Assembly: GCA_037833965.1 (NCBI GenBank)
Contig: AP031357.1
Span: forward strand, 10,250,001-10,314,000
Reading direction: 5' to 3'
From: Marchantia polymorpha subsp. ruderalis
Lineage: Eukaryota; Streptophyta; Marchantiopsida; Marchantiales; Marchantiaceae
Length of the DNA stretch: 64,000 nt
A program made the translations under genes and the position numbers. The notes beneath the pieces were generated by a model. That model was not told where the DNA came from, ran no database searches, and saw only the letters and a program-made list of their open reading frames with translations. Below, one piece after another: positions 11,947 through 22,811 of the stretch (positions are counted from its first letter, which is position 1; each line of letters opens with the position of its first letter).

Positions 11947-12414
11947 ATGGGGCAGGAAACATTTTATACATTGATTGCACGGGCGAACTTATTTCCAAAA
12001 GTTGCTTCAGTAAGGCTTATTATTACACTTCGTACGTGTGTCTCTGTACCTTCTCGACTCCCACGTGCCTTGTGGATTTCTCTTCGACAGTGGTCCTTCA
12101 ACAGTCAAATATATGGATATAATTCGAGAACACTGATGTCGAGAAATTTGTTCGTTAGAGGAGATCGGCTGAACGCCAAGTGGGAATTTTATCAGGTAAC
12201 GAACCTTCTACTTCTGATATTATTCCATAGCACTGAGAGAAAGTCGAGATTCCAAGTTGCTGAAATTGCAACTTGGACTCTCGACTTTCTTTTCGTTCGT
12301 CACAATATTGTTTCATTTTTCCGTCCATGTTCTTCTCGAGGAATTAAGAATCTGGGTTATATCCGAGTCCATATAACAGTCCAGTTCGTTGGTTGTGAAG
12401 AGAAACTTGAATGA
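11947..12414 (+). CDS. 155-codon open frame in the near-identical island (uncertain)
   Basis: It starts with ATG and ends with TGA. The Y2 copy (51,003-51,470) differs by one residue (Leu/Phe). The surrounding DNA is about as conserved as the frame, so this is not evidence of protein selection. Composition is ordinary, with no signal peptide, no clear membrane segment and no known domain. The frame also contains the 51-base hairpin at 12,239-12,289, which would be read as FQVAEIATW. It may be a small gene or simply open DNA in a recently homogenised block. Confidence 0.25.
   Translation: MGQETFYTLIARANLFPKVASVRLIITLRTCVSVPSRLPRALWISLRQWSFNSQIYGYNSRTLMSRNLFVRGDRLNAKWEFYQVTNLLLLILFHSTERKSRFQVAEIATWTLDFLFVRHNIVSFFRPCSSRGIKNLGYIRVHITVQFVGCEEKLE
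12239..12289. repeat. 22-bp-arm hairpin (Y1)
   Basis: Two 22-base arms (12,239-12,260 and 12,268-12,289) pair with one mismatch around a 7-base loop, TGAAATT. The Y2 copy at 51,295-51,345 is identical. See findings. Confidence 0.9.
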
Positions 12415-12969
12415 CAGTTTCAAATAGAGGCCTTGGCGTCTCGCGGAGTTCCATGCACCTGTTTCGCGAAGACTGTGCTTGGTATTAGCTATATTAAGGA
12501 GTCGATAAGGAGTAGATATGTGTTGCGTTAAGGTTGTAGACTAGAAATGTGTGCTTGTTATTAGCTATATTGAGGATGTCGATTATCGTCGATGATAACC
12601 CTCCGCAACGACCTAAGTCCACCCATGTTATACAAATTACACCAATTCTTGGTTGGATTTTGACCAACACTGCCATTAGCATTACTTGTGCCCACCGATG
12701 GAATAATAGTGTCACCCAAAATCCACAGGCATGGATGCGTTTGGGCATGGGTTGTTGACTAGAAGAGAGTCTAGGCTGTAGTAGATGTGTGTCGAAGTAA
12801 GGTTGTCCAGAACAGAGTATAGACAGGCTATAGTAGATGTGTGTGTGGAGTTAAAGGTTATCGACTAGTATAGAACAGAGTACAGAAAGCCTACATTGTG
12901 TTGCTATTTACTAATAGCCATGGTCTTGTGGTTTTCTTAACCACCCGTATGGGTTTTCTACAATCTAGT

Positions 12970-15300
12970 TACTTCTGCCGTGTTTTCTTTGCAGTTACAT
13001 CCTCTTTACACATATAATCTCTCCCAAATGATAGTTGGTAAATAGATTCATTCTCCATCCAAAAGAGAAACCTAAAGAGCCATCTCGCTGGTGGCTAGAA
13101 CGAAGACTAATAACATCCCTATATATAACAATCAAATTCATGCGGTAGTGAAGAATAGAAATGATATGTAACAACTTTATGAGCAACTCTAATATATATA
13201 AATCTAGTAAATATAATAAACACACGTTCTTCATCCTCAACATTTCTTACTTCACATAAACTACAAAACCGTTGACTTTTATAAATATTATGCCAACGTC
13301 TTTCCTCAATCTCTAGACTATGAGAACCGATTATATGACGTGAAATAATATGAGGTAAAAATGTAGAATTACTTGCAAGTAGATATCATTGTTGACAATA
13401 AACAAGCATAGGATGAACATGAAATCAACTTTGGTGCTAGACTTGCTCCAAGAATGTAAAGAATTCTTTCCTATAGATGTTGGTAAAGTGCCATTGGTTG
13501 CAAATTCCAATCCAGTCCCGTCACATTTCACTTCAAATGAATCAAATAACCACTCTTTGGAGCGTGTGTCTTGCAAAGCTTGGTGAGATGCGAAACATTA
13601 AGAAATCTCATCCATGTAATGTAAGTGATGATCAAGTCAAGAATTTGAGTTTTGACAGAAAAACAAACTATTTTTGCAAGGAGAATGACATAGGAAGTTT
13701 TCTTTTTCATCTTCAATTCTTCTAGTAAAAATATCTTCTAAACTATCTCCAAGTGACTCCAACTTGTCTTCTTACAACCAAGATCTCACACTTGGATACC
13801 TTATAAAACCACTACCAACACTAAACTGTTAAATAAAAATTTTCTTAGGTTCCAAGACACAAGATGAGCTTTTCTAGATTAGCTTAACAATGAATATAGA
13901 GCTTTGTACGCAATGTGCCTAACTATAATCATGGAAGAAATTGAAGTCTAAGTATTTGTAAAACTTCACTTCCAACTTTGAATCTTTGTATTAGAAAGAA
14001 AACTTGGATCTAATTTCCATCATAATGATTTTTGATTTGTCCAAGTTGAACTTCATCTAATTTTGGATTAAAAAACTTGCCAAAGTGTCAAGGTATCTCT
14101 GTAAACTAATGGCATCAAGTGCTAGTGATATGATATCATCTGCATACAAAAGAGCTTTGATGACAAAGTCTTCAAGTTTGACATCTCCAGTTTTACATTC
14201 TTGCAATCACCTTTCTATATCATCTATGAAAATTCCAAATAGAGAAGGAGAGAAAGTATAACTTTGAAGAATCCCGATAGTACTTGAGATTTCTTGAGGC
14301 GGAAAACTTTGATTTGGTCCAAATTGAACTGTATAACGTGAACACTGCTCCAAGAAGATTAGACAATATTTCAAGGTCTTATAATCTTTTTTGTAAAAGG
14401 TTACAAGAAACAGTGTCAAAAGCTTCATTGAAGTCAATGAAGTCACAAAACAAAGCTTTATCATTGACATTAGATTTTTTTCATAATACATGTGTTTTCT
14501 TTCTAAGTTTTCTTTTGCAGCCATCAAGTTGGAGTAAAATCATAGATGGTACATCTTTCAAAACTTTGTTAAAAATAGATTCAATACAATCTCCTATCTA
14601 CTTGAAAAGTTAAGTGGACGAATCATCTAAATCCTCACATTTCCCATTTGCTAGTCTTGTAAGTAGAGTCATCAATTTTTCTTCAAAGAAGAAACTAGGT
14701 ATTGATTTGCAATATGATATAGAGTTAACTTCACAAAAGAAATAAAGCTTTTCAAAAAAAGCTTTCAAAAACTTGAAATTCAAAGAAAAAATTGAAAATG
14801 GTAGAACTAAACGTTTTCAAAAAGACTCAGGATCCTTCATCAGCTTCTTAGTCAAGGAATCTTGCTTTTGCCTCAAAAAATATAGTATCTTAAACTTCAC
14901 CATATCTTTGTATATTCTTGATTTGTCTTTGGATATTCAAATATCTATCAACATATGTCATCCATGCTAGCTTGCACTCAATGTCAAATCATCCATTACA
15001 AGGTCCTAGTACTCCAATTCCTATGTTGCAAAAAGAATTTAGATGTAGAGTTTTTGAACAATATTGTGAATTGCAAATTGGCGCGAGTCAATAGATCATG
15101 TAAATGTAGCGCACAAAGATTTATTTTACAAGGAATTAAGTGGAACTCGGAAGAAGCTAAAATAAATTGACAGAGTAAAGGAGTGAATGGCTTTAACATT
15201 GAAACTATAAAAAAAAGAGGTGCATAATTTGATTGATGTTGAGGATTAAAAAGATCAAAAGTAAAGATAAGAGAGTTGTTAATTGAGGAAGACAATAAAA
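12970..15300 (-). pseudogene. decayed LINE (non-LTR retrotransposon), Y1 copy
   Basis: The minus strand encodes fragments of a LINE reverse transcriptase in several frames. Reading 5' to 3' on that strand: CDFIDFNEAFDT (about 14,465-14,415), PSLFGIFIDDIE (about 14,258-14,214), the catalytic YADD box inside LLYADDIISLAL (YADD at 14,135-14,146), then LDKSK (about 14,030). Near 13,320-13,150 lies the C-terminal Cys-containing tail typical of plant LINEs (RRWHNIYKSQRFC-LC). Multiple stops and shifts separate these blocks, so it is dead. The 5' limit is uncertain; I saw no endonuclease domain. The same element with the same breakage pattern lies in Y2, so it inserted before the segmental duplication. 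Confidence 0.8.
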
Positions 15301-15379
15301 AATCTATTGTGCTAACACCGATATAGAAGAAAGATATATTGGATTGAGAGTTGAAAAAGCGAGAGGTTACTGTAACACT

Positions 15380-15790
15380 AGGGTAGAGAGAAATTCACTC
15401 AGAGATGTAAACATAAACTCTGAAGATGAGAGGTCCAAACAATGGTTCTCCTCTCCCTTATATAGCTTTCATTAACAACTACAATGAGATAATGTCTTAT
15501 TTCCACCATCCATCCCACTACTAGTGGATGTATTACGTGGCGGATAACCATAACAAGCACACTGATTGCTGACGTGGCGCTACCAACTAGCACGCTCAAT
15601 CCTTACCTAACAAGCACATGGATCGCTGACATGGCGTTGTCAACTAACACACCTACTCTCTACTTACAAAGCGCGCGGATCGCGCTTTCTAGTGACTAGT
15701 GCACGCTCAAGTGTTTTTATCAACATTTAGAGTAACCTCTACTTTAGATCTAACTAACTAAAGATGGTTACAGTTACATTTTAAACTTTC
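15380..15790. repeat. dispersed repeat with tandem TGACGTGGC boxes (Y1)
   Basis: A block of about 400 bp related to 54,640-55,040 (its Y2 duplicate) and to 40,870-41,235 in the retroelement nest. It has a TATATAG box (about 15,460) and repeated units containing ACGTGGC or TGACrTGGCG at 15,532, 15,570 and 15,628, followed by CAACTAnCACnC. These ACGT-core motifs resemble plant bZIP sites. It is probably a retroelement promoter or LTR piece; ends are undefined. Confidence 0.55.
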
Positions 15791-17670
15791 AAGTTACGAA
15801 TGTCTTCAAAATTTAAAAAAAGTTATGTCATAGAATTTATAGATTGATTACAAGAGATTCTAGATCACAAACTATCTTGAATTTCTTGAAAAAGAAAAGA
15901 AGCCAAGGAGTTACTAAATTGAACACAACGTATACAATAACATTGAAGAGTTTAGCTAGAAGGACATTTCTTTTGCGCTGATATTTGAGAATATCTCTAA
16001 TGAGTCGATGGATTGATTGATTTTGTTTGCAAAAACATGTTGAGTAGATATGTATGGACTATGATGCAAAATAACAAATTGCCAAATAAAAATAAGATTC
16101 TTCAACCAAACCAAGATAGAGCCAATGATATTGGTCGTCGATATCTTCAATCATCTAGATGTATGAGAGGTAGAAATTGAAAACTGATGAAAGTAGCAAT
16201 AACTCTATTGTGTTGTCTTATCTGGTTCCATGTTGATACCACCCAGGTTAATCGGGGCAATTCAGTACTAAGTATAATTTTCATGTTTTCAAATCTCCAC
16301 AATGTTGATGATGTTCAACATCTCTCAAATTGAAACAATAGTCATAAATTCTATTGTTGAAAGTTTTTGGATATTCCACATCAACATACTTAGTTTCTTG
16401 GATTTCTAAGTTGATAATTTTCTTATTTTTTGGATAACGATTATGAACATACAGTGTGTAAACTAACTACTTGGTGACAACAATGTTCACATCTTCATTC
16501 TGTGTTTTTTTATTAACAAGATATTCTAACATTCTTTATATAGGTATTGTAGATTGGTTGGCGTTTTTTATTTATTGCTCTTCACAGTAAGAGATATGAG
16601 GAATCTTTGTAATTTCAACATACAATTTGAATTTTGGTACAAAAGTGTCTTTCATATTATGGATTACTCCACTATTGAGATTAGTCATTTGTGACATTGT
16701 TTAGGCTTGAACATACGTGATAGCTTCGGAAGTATGAAACATAACGCTAGAATTCTCTTGCATCTCTGTTCTAAAAACATCTTGTCAATTTTTCAACTTC
16801 CAAATTTGAATATATGCAAGAGTAATTTGAGAGGTTTGTACCTTGATTCTTGCAAAAATCCATTCAACTCACTTAAAATTTGTGTATACAAGTTCGAAGA
16901 TTTCATATTGAGAAATCATTCTATAATCACAACTTCAAAGTTCCAGTTCCGTTTCGGCTTCTGGCTTTCTTTTGTATATTTAAGTTACGTTCGGCTCCTT
17001 GGCTTTCTTTTGTATATCTAAGTTAGGCTTGTTTGCACTGGAAACGTGATCTCCTGATTTAGATGCATGCCCGGCTTAGTATCCCACATAAGTGCAAGCG
17101 GTGTCTGCCGCTTTGCAAATTTGACGTCTCAAGTTTAGTATAATGAGGTTAGATGCAACGGATAGAATAGACAAGTACAAAATAAGTACAATCTGCTAAA
17201 GAGTGTTACAATGTAAACCACTCAAGAAAATTTCACCGACAAGAATTTGTTACACATGTACTACAATACTCTCCTTCCATCCACGATTGCCATCCCCGTA
17301 ATCTTTGCTACACAAAATATACCTTCCCCCATGCTACATACACCTGGTCATTGCAACTGGTAGCAAAGGCTCCATAGTAGGCCGTCGAGCTCAGCCATTC
17401 CGAGCAATTTAACCCTAGCTTTCCTCGCGTTCCGTCCACGATTGGGATTTCTGTTCCACAAAATTTACCTCCACACTCCTCTGAATCTATATCGTTGCTG
17501 CCAATGTTTGTTATAATATTCGCAACTTCATCAATTCCTCCTTTCTTATTTCTATCATCTCGCAGTAATTAGTAGGACTTGCTTCTGGCTCTTGCTGCAC
17601 CGAAACCTAGCCAGCAGGACATGTACACGGGGAGTACGAATTAGTAGTACGAATTAGGATTCGTTAAGGA
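15791..17670. other. AT-rich stretch, no gene recognised
   Basis: Highly AT-rich DNA with only short frames, matched almost base for base in Y2 (55,040-57,000). A minus-strand TGGTATCAAC at about 16,235-16,250 resembles the copia primer-binding site, but no flanking LTR could be confirmed. I see no other structure. Confidence 0.5.
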
Positions 17671-18322
17671 TACGCTGTTAGGATAATAACTCCTGTCTGC
17701 TGACAGCTCGCCCACTGCTACCTCCTCCAGCCCAGTAGGAAAGGTCGAAGAAAATCCCTGAAGTTGTGAACTTTTCAGTTCCGGAAAGGGTCATCAAGGC
17801 CAAGCTCATCGAGAAGAGGAGGCTGTGAGTACCCGAGTCGAGTCGAAAGTTTGAAGAGTCCAAAATTCTGTACTCCCAAAAATTGATACATATACACGAA
17901 GGAATGTCAGCCCAGCATGATCTGGAAAGTGATCCCGGCTTCATTCCGTGCCTGCCTTGGAAGCAATGAAGCGATTATAGAACATGCCACTTATAAATAG
18001 ATCAATCAATGTAGATCGCACTCGTGACGGTGTGTCGCACAAATGCTCTTCACGGGATTGAAGAAATGGCAAAGGTATAAAGTGCCTTTGTCAAGAACTC
18101 GCTTGGATCCGCCAATGACGTCGAGGATATAGATGCAAACGTTTAATGATCAATGCATATGATCAGGAAACACGGTCTGCTACTGAGGATGGTCGGAAGA
18201 GTTTGCTCGATCGAAGGGAAGTTGCAGCGTGAAGAATCGTCCGTCCGTAAAACACAATATTTGCCAAATCCCAAATCTCTCACGGATAAAAAACAGAATG
18301 TCCAATGCTCTGAGGAGCAAGT

Positions 18323-19987
18323 TTACACGTTCCACTCGTCGAAAGTGCTGACCGAACTGTAAAACAACATGTTCTCGTTTAGGAGGGATGTCTCCTTATC
18401 GCAAAGGCTGCTTGAGATGAACTTCCGCACCGCCGTGTCCTTTCGACGGGCGCGCTCGCGGCACTGCATCGTAGCAAAGTGGGCATGGTCAGTTTTGAGG
18501 TCGAGCAGGTGCTCGTCCACCTGCTCGACATCCAACTGCTTTAGGCTGCGCCTGCGGATCGACCTCATGGGCAGCCGCAGGCGAGCAAAGAGCAGCAGGA
18601 AATCGGCGAGCGCGCGGATCTTTGACATGCGTTCCAGAAACAGGAGCCCGATCACGCAACAGACGACGGTGCCGATGCAGGTGGTGGTCACCATGTTGAC
18701 GTGCAGCCGGGGGACGGCCGGGAGCGAGGCGAACCCGGCCGCGGCGAAGGCCCCCAGCACGAGGACGACGGAGACGAGGAGCAGGCAGGAGGTGAGCGCG
18801 AGCCAGCGCCGAATGCTGGTGACGGAGTGGCCGATGTACACGTCGGACATGGGCAGCACGGTGCCGGCGCCGGCCGTGACGGTGGCCAGCGAGAAGAAGA
18901 AGGAGAGGCTGTTGAAGGCCCAGAACACGCGCATCTCCTGGTCGTCGCCCTGCGGGGGCTGCAGCCAGCCGCCGAAGGAGACGCTGGCAATGAGCGCCGC
19001 GCCCACCAGGATGGCGTTGGCCGCGTCCACGAACACCTGCCGGTCGCGGTACAGGCGCTCCACTTCGTCCTTCACCTCGGGCACCGTCTGCAGCATCTTC
19101 TGCAGGTCGCGCCCGACCTTAGGGTCGGCGAAGCGGTTCTCGATGGCGATCTGCAGCACGGCCCGGCCCTGGCAGTCCTCCTCCGTAGTGCGGATTCTTT
19201 TCTTCGTCGCGCGACTGATGAAGTGCTCCACGGACTCGGCCGCGCCCATCAGCACGGCCCAGTGCAGCGGCGTGTAGTCGCAGCAGTCCACGGCGTTGGG
19301 GTCCACGCCCGTCGCGTCCAGCAGCTCGGCCACGACCGCGCCAACGTTCGCGCCGGGGAAGGAGCAGGCCATGTGCAGCGCCGAGCGCCGGAAGCTGTCA
19401 ATTTCGTTGAGGTGCGCGCGGAAGGTCTCGGATTTCGCCAGCGTGCTCACCACGTCGCGCCTGTGGTCCAGCACGGCGTACTGCAGCGGCGTCATCAGGA
19501 ATGTGTCTTTGAAGTCGTATTCATGGAAGCGGAAGTCGTCTGTCTCGTACCACGCGAGCAGCAGCTCCACCATCTCCACGTTGTTGGCGCACACCGCCAG
19601 GTGCAGCGCCGTCCACCCGCCCCGCGTTTTGGCGTGCAGCATCGGCACCAGGTTGAAGGCCAGGCGCGACAGCAGCCGCGCCACCTCCAGGTGCTTGCCC
19701 ACCACCGCCCGGTGCAGCGCCGTGTACTCGTCGTCGTCGACCGCCGTGTTCACCAGGCTATTGAGCGGCGAGTTGTTGAGGAACTCGGCCACGAACTCCA
19801 CCTGCCCCGCGGCGCAGGCCCAGAGCAGCGCCTTGCGCCAGACCTCCTCCGGCACGTCCGCCCCCCTCGCCACGAATTTGCTCAGCTTCGCTGAGTCTCC
19901 CAGCGCCAATTTGAACTCGTCCATCAGCTCCCTCCCCGCCGTGCTCACGTCTTCCTCTTCGCCCTCTGCTAAAGCCATGCTTCCCAT
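18323..19987 (-). CDS. ankyrin-repeat protein with C-terminal PGG-type membrane domain (paralogue 1)
   Basis: A single-exon GC-rich gene of 554 codons from the first in-frame ATG; a second ATG three codons later is also possible. The open frame reaches upstream to a GTG at 20,068, with a TAG further up, but no ATG precedes 19,987. Residues about 51-303 form five or six ankyrin repeats with the TALHxAV signature (YTALHRAV, WTALHLAV, SALHMAC, TPLHWAV). Residues about 322-451 give four hydrophobic segments. The first is followed by PPQGDDQ, a variant of the PPGG motif that names the PGG domain. A basic C-terminal tail follows. Plant ANK-PGG proteins (the ACD6/ITN1 type) are membrane proteins linked to defence and salt signalling; here the role is inferred from architecture only. 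It is closely paralogous to 57,647-59,302. Confidence 0.92.
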   Translation of the reverse strand: MGSMALAEGEEEDVSTAGRELMDEFKLALGDSAKLSKFVARGADVPEEVWRKALLWACAAGQVEFVAEFLNNSPLNSLVNTAVDDDEYTALHRAVVGKHLEVARLLSRLAFNLVPMLHAKTRGGWTALHLAVCANNVEMVELLLAWYETDDFRFHEYDFKDTFLMTPLQYAVLDHRRDVVSTLAKSETFRAHLNEIDSFRRSALHMACSFPGANVGAVVAELLDATGVDPNAVDCCDYTPLHWAVLMGAAESVEHFISRATKKRIRTTEEDCQGRAVLQIAIENRFADPKVGRDLQKMLQTVPEVKDEVERLYRDRQVFVDAANAILVGAALIASVSFGGWLQPPQGDDQEMRVFWAFNSLSFFFSLATVTAGAGTVLPMSDVYIGHSVTSIRRWLALTSCLLLVSVVLVLGAFAAAGFASLPAVPRLHVNMVTTTCIGTVVCCVIGLLFLERMSKIRALADFLLLFARLRLPMRSIRRRSLKQLDVEQVDEHLLDLKTDHAHFATMQCRERARRKDTAVRKFISSSLCDKETSLLNENMLFYSSVSTFDEWNV

Positions 19988-20336
19988 TCCGCCCGATCTC
20001 TCCCCGCCCCTGCGGTGTCGCGGCGCGATGAATCCCGGGCCAATCCTCTGATTCTGCTTCCAAGGCACTAATATTTGACTTTGCAGAGCCGAAACCCTGA
20101 CGAGGAGGTCTGCTTCCTAATCGGACCGACCTGGCGCCTTGGTCCGGCGACCCACACACAAAGCGCACATTGCTCCGAGCTGCGGAGCTTATCAGCTTAT
20201 TCGATCGGGGCGCCGGCGAGAAAATTTCTCTCGATCCATACTTATACGGAGCGGCCGACCCAAGGCGATTTCTGAGAGCCTCAGCTCCAGGAAATCGAGC
20301 CATCTCATCTCGCTCTTGCGATATATCTCAAATTAA

Positions 20337-20526
20337 CTAACGAGCTTGCCTTTTCTTCTAAGTCATCGACGATCCGATCCTCTGCGCGAGCATAATTCTG
20401 TCCTTATTCATCCGCAGAGAGAATTCAGACCTGGCGCGACTGCGCTATTGCATCGTGTACGAGTTCGCTTCGGTGTCCCGCATCTTGCACTTGATTGGGA
20501 ACCACTTGCGGGCCGCAAGTGGTTGC
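20337..20526. repeat. short dispersed repeat, copy b, ending in a palindrome
   Basis: Second copy of the repeat at 11,802. Unlike copies a and c it has an extra piece, and at 20,500-20,524 a perfect palindrome with arms AACCACTTGCGG and CCGCAAGTGGTT around a single G. Confidence 0.75.
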
Positions 20527-20619
20527 CGATCTCGATCTGGTGTCGCTCCAGCAAAAGGTGCTCGTCATTTGATCCTCGACGAATCAAAGCACGGTCGCAC
20601 AGTCACACTTGGCAATCGT

Positions 20620-20874
20620 TGACTTTTTTTTTGTTTTTTTCAGTCTGCTTGCGCCTAGCAGCCCTCAGACTTGCTTCGACCTCATTGTGCTGAATGCCGC
20701 CCCAAGTCAGTGTTTTTCGGTTCCGGGAGCACTTTCAGTCCAACTTCAATGAGTGTTGTCCATCTGTCATGACATTGTCCGACGACTGATTCCCTATTCG
20801 TCCAAACTGCACGAGTGGATTCCATGTTCATGAAACCTCCGCTCCAGACGGGGAGGAGTGCTACTCTTGGACAT
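20620..20874. other. junction spacer between units 1 and 2
   Basis: About 255 bp with no match to the corresponding junction of units 2 and 3 (60,341-60,480). It begins with a T-rich tract. No gene seen. Confidence 0.6.
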
Positions 20875-22811
20875 TGTGGTCGTGTTACAAGCTCGTAACA
20901 GCTCGTCGACTGTGACTGTGCATTGATTTGTTCGGGCATTTCGCTTTCGATTTTGGTGTTTCGATTCTGTGATCTATGATACCGCTGTTCGCTTGCATGC
21001 ACGAATAATGACCCAGCGTCAGACAAATCTGATATTCGTGTTCAAGAGCTGTTCTGATCAGGGAGTGCCACCCTGAAGATGTATTTTATGTTCACACGAC
21101 TCGGCAGAATCGTGTGAAGGAAAGAACGCGAATCATCAATTATCAACAAAAACTTCCCCAGAGGAAGAAGAATCCTCGAGGACAGATGCCGACGGTAGAT
21201 GGTCAACGCAGACACAGAACAGTTGGACGGAATTCCGAAACTATCGCCTAAACACAAGAAAACTCGCGAATCGAATCTCGTTCGTGTCAAGTTTGGGTCC
21301 CACGTAGAGTAGGTAGGGACCGTCTTATCGATGGGGGGCTTCAACTTTCGAATCGTGTCCCTCCGGACACGTGAATGGCTAGACGTCGTTCGTCCGAAAT
21401 GATGCTCTGACCCAGATCAAAGCATGCTCAAAGCACTTCTCTGGCATGGAATTCGCAAAATCTGATGGTCATCATCAGTACGTGATCGAGTTTCGAAAAT
21501 TTCAGCACAGCCAAATGCAAGAGAATCTCACGTGACTTTCAGACAGAAACAATGTGGTGTGGTTCGACCTCAGGCCACCATGAACGAAGACCAGGTCTAT
21601 CTACCTTGAACAAGCTCTCAAAACCTTGCGATCGGTCGGAACTCCGGAACTCCACATCGCCACATCCAGTCGCAAATCATGTGAGATGCAGACTCAGGCG
21701 TGTGCTCTCACCGAGCAGCCGTTTCAGAGTGGACATAGTTTCGCCGCATTCGACAAACACTTTGAGCTTCCGCATTTCCCTGAATGAGGATTTTGGGATA
21801 TGGAAAAGCAGAGGCTCATAATAGCAGCTGAGCAGAGGAGCACCATACAAGAAGCCGCACATGCACCTTTCGGCCTTCCACTTTCCTCACATGCAATGTG
21901 GAAGAGGTATGCTCACGACCTTGCATCTCTTACTGACATCTGCATTTCATTTTCTGTTTTCCAGAAATCAATATGAATATTAACATACATATATAGATCT
22001 GTCTGTGTTTGTGCATGTATGGTATTCTCACGGAACAGTTGCGAGGAAATCAATGACGCTAAATACGTGGGATTGGACCTTGCTCCTGAGGTTTAACCCC
22101 ATATTTTTCTGAGTCTTTGTGAACGGTAATATGTTTTAAACGGCGGCCCTAAGAATGGAAACCTCAAACGTACACAAAGGAAACATGCATAGTTAGCAAC
22201 TGGACGATGGTAGGTCCGAAAGTCAGATATGCAACAGATGCAGCTGGACAAGGAGCATGCTTCATTCTGAAGGAAGAAGAAGAGGGCGAAGAAAAGCAGA
22301 AGGGGAAAAAGTGGAGGCTTTGTCTCCTTGGCTGACAATCCGGTTATACTGGACCTGTCAGCTCGAGGGGATGGCAAATTGGGCACCAAGTCAGATTGTG
22401 GAGATATGCAACTTCACCTCAGCAATTTTCACGGCTTTGTCTGCAAATGGAATATATCCGTGCTCGTCCTTTCCCCCTCTGTGTCAACACATTTCGCAGG
22501 GAAATATCGTCACCTCCTCTTGGGCATGCTCGGTTTCATCTCGGGTCTTCAACAATCAGCCGCAATCTGCACACTCGAGTATAGCAAAAAGGATGAGGAG
22601 CCCCCACCCAGCTCTCCTCGAGAGACAAAAGCTAAGGGGTTGGCTGGGGCTGGACCCAAATGTCACAAACCCCCACTACCAAATTCATCTAAAAGCTTTT
22701 GAGCACTTGTATTGGTATTCTGATCATATGTTGGTCATGTATTAGCCACCACAATGATATTTGGATTTGTTTACAAGATTTTTATAAACTATTTTCTATT
22801 TACACTTTCAT
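20875..22811. repeat. X2: left part of tandem duplication, copy 2 (interrupted)
   Basis: Collinear with X1 from 2,631 and with X3 from 60,481. It resembles X3 more than X1. Homology stops abruptly at about 22,811 within TTTACACTTT. In X1 and X3 the block continues for about 0.8 kb more up to the X/Y boundary. In unit 2 that part is absent and replaced by the 21.4 kb retroelement-rich region. Confidence 0.88.

Larger units (their letters stand above)
5985..20619. repeat. Y1: right part of tandem segmental duplication, copy 1
   Basis: Collinear with Y2 (44,170-60,340). Similarity is uneven. About 6.0-11.9 kb differs by many substitutions and indels. About 12.0-12.5 kb is nearly identical (three differences in roughly 540 bp by eye). 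The LINE/AT-rich stretch differs by a few percent. The ankyrin gene at the right end is patchy. Y2 is longer because of local tandem duplications and insertions. Homology ends at the CTTGGCAATCG near 20,619 and 60,340. Confidence 0.9.

Noticed and set aside
16235-16250. Minus-strand TGGTATCAAC as a copia primer-binding site
   Set aside because: The motif is short and no LTR boundary or Gag frame could be confirmed beside it, so no element was called.
18153-18362. 69-codon plus-strand frame conserved downstream of both ankyrin genes
   Set aside because: It lies in the likely 3' region of the minus-strand genes, which are nearly identical here, so its survival says nothing about coding.
20049-20068. 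GTG-initiated N-terminal extension of ankyrin paralogue 1
   Set aside because: A nuclear plant gene would not normally start at GTG. The 27 extra residues differ at four positions between the paralogues, a higher rate than the adjoining coding part. The first ATG (19,987) is preferred.
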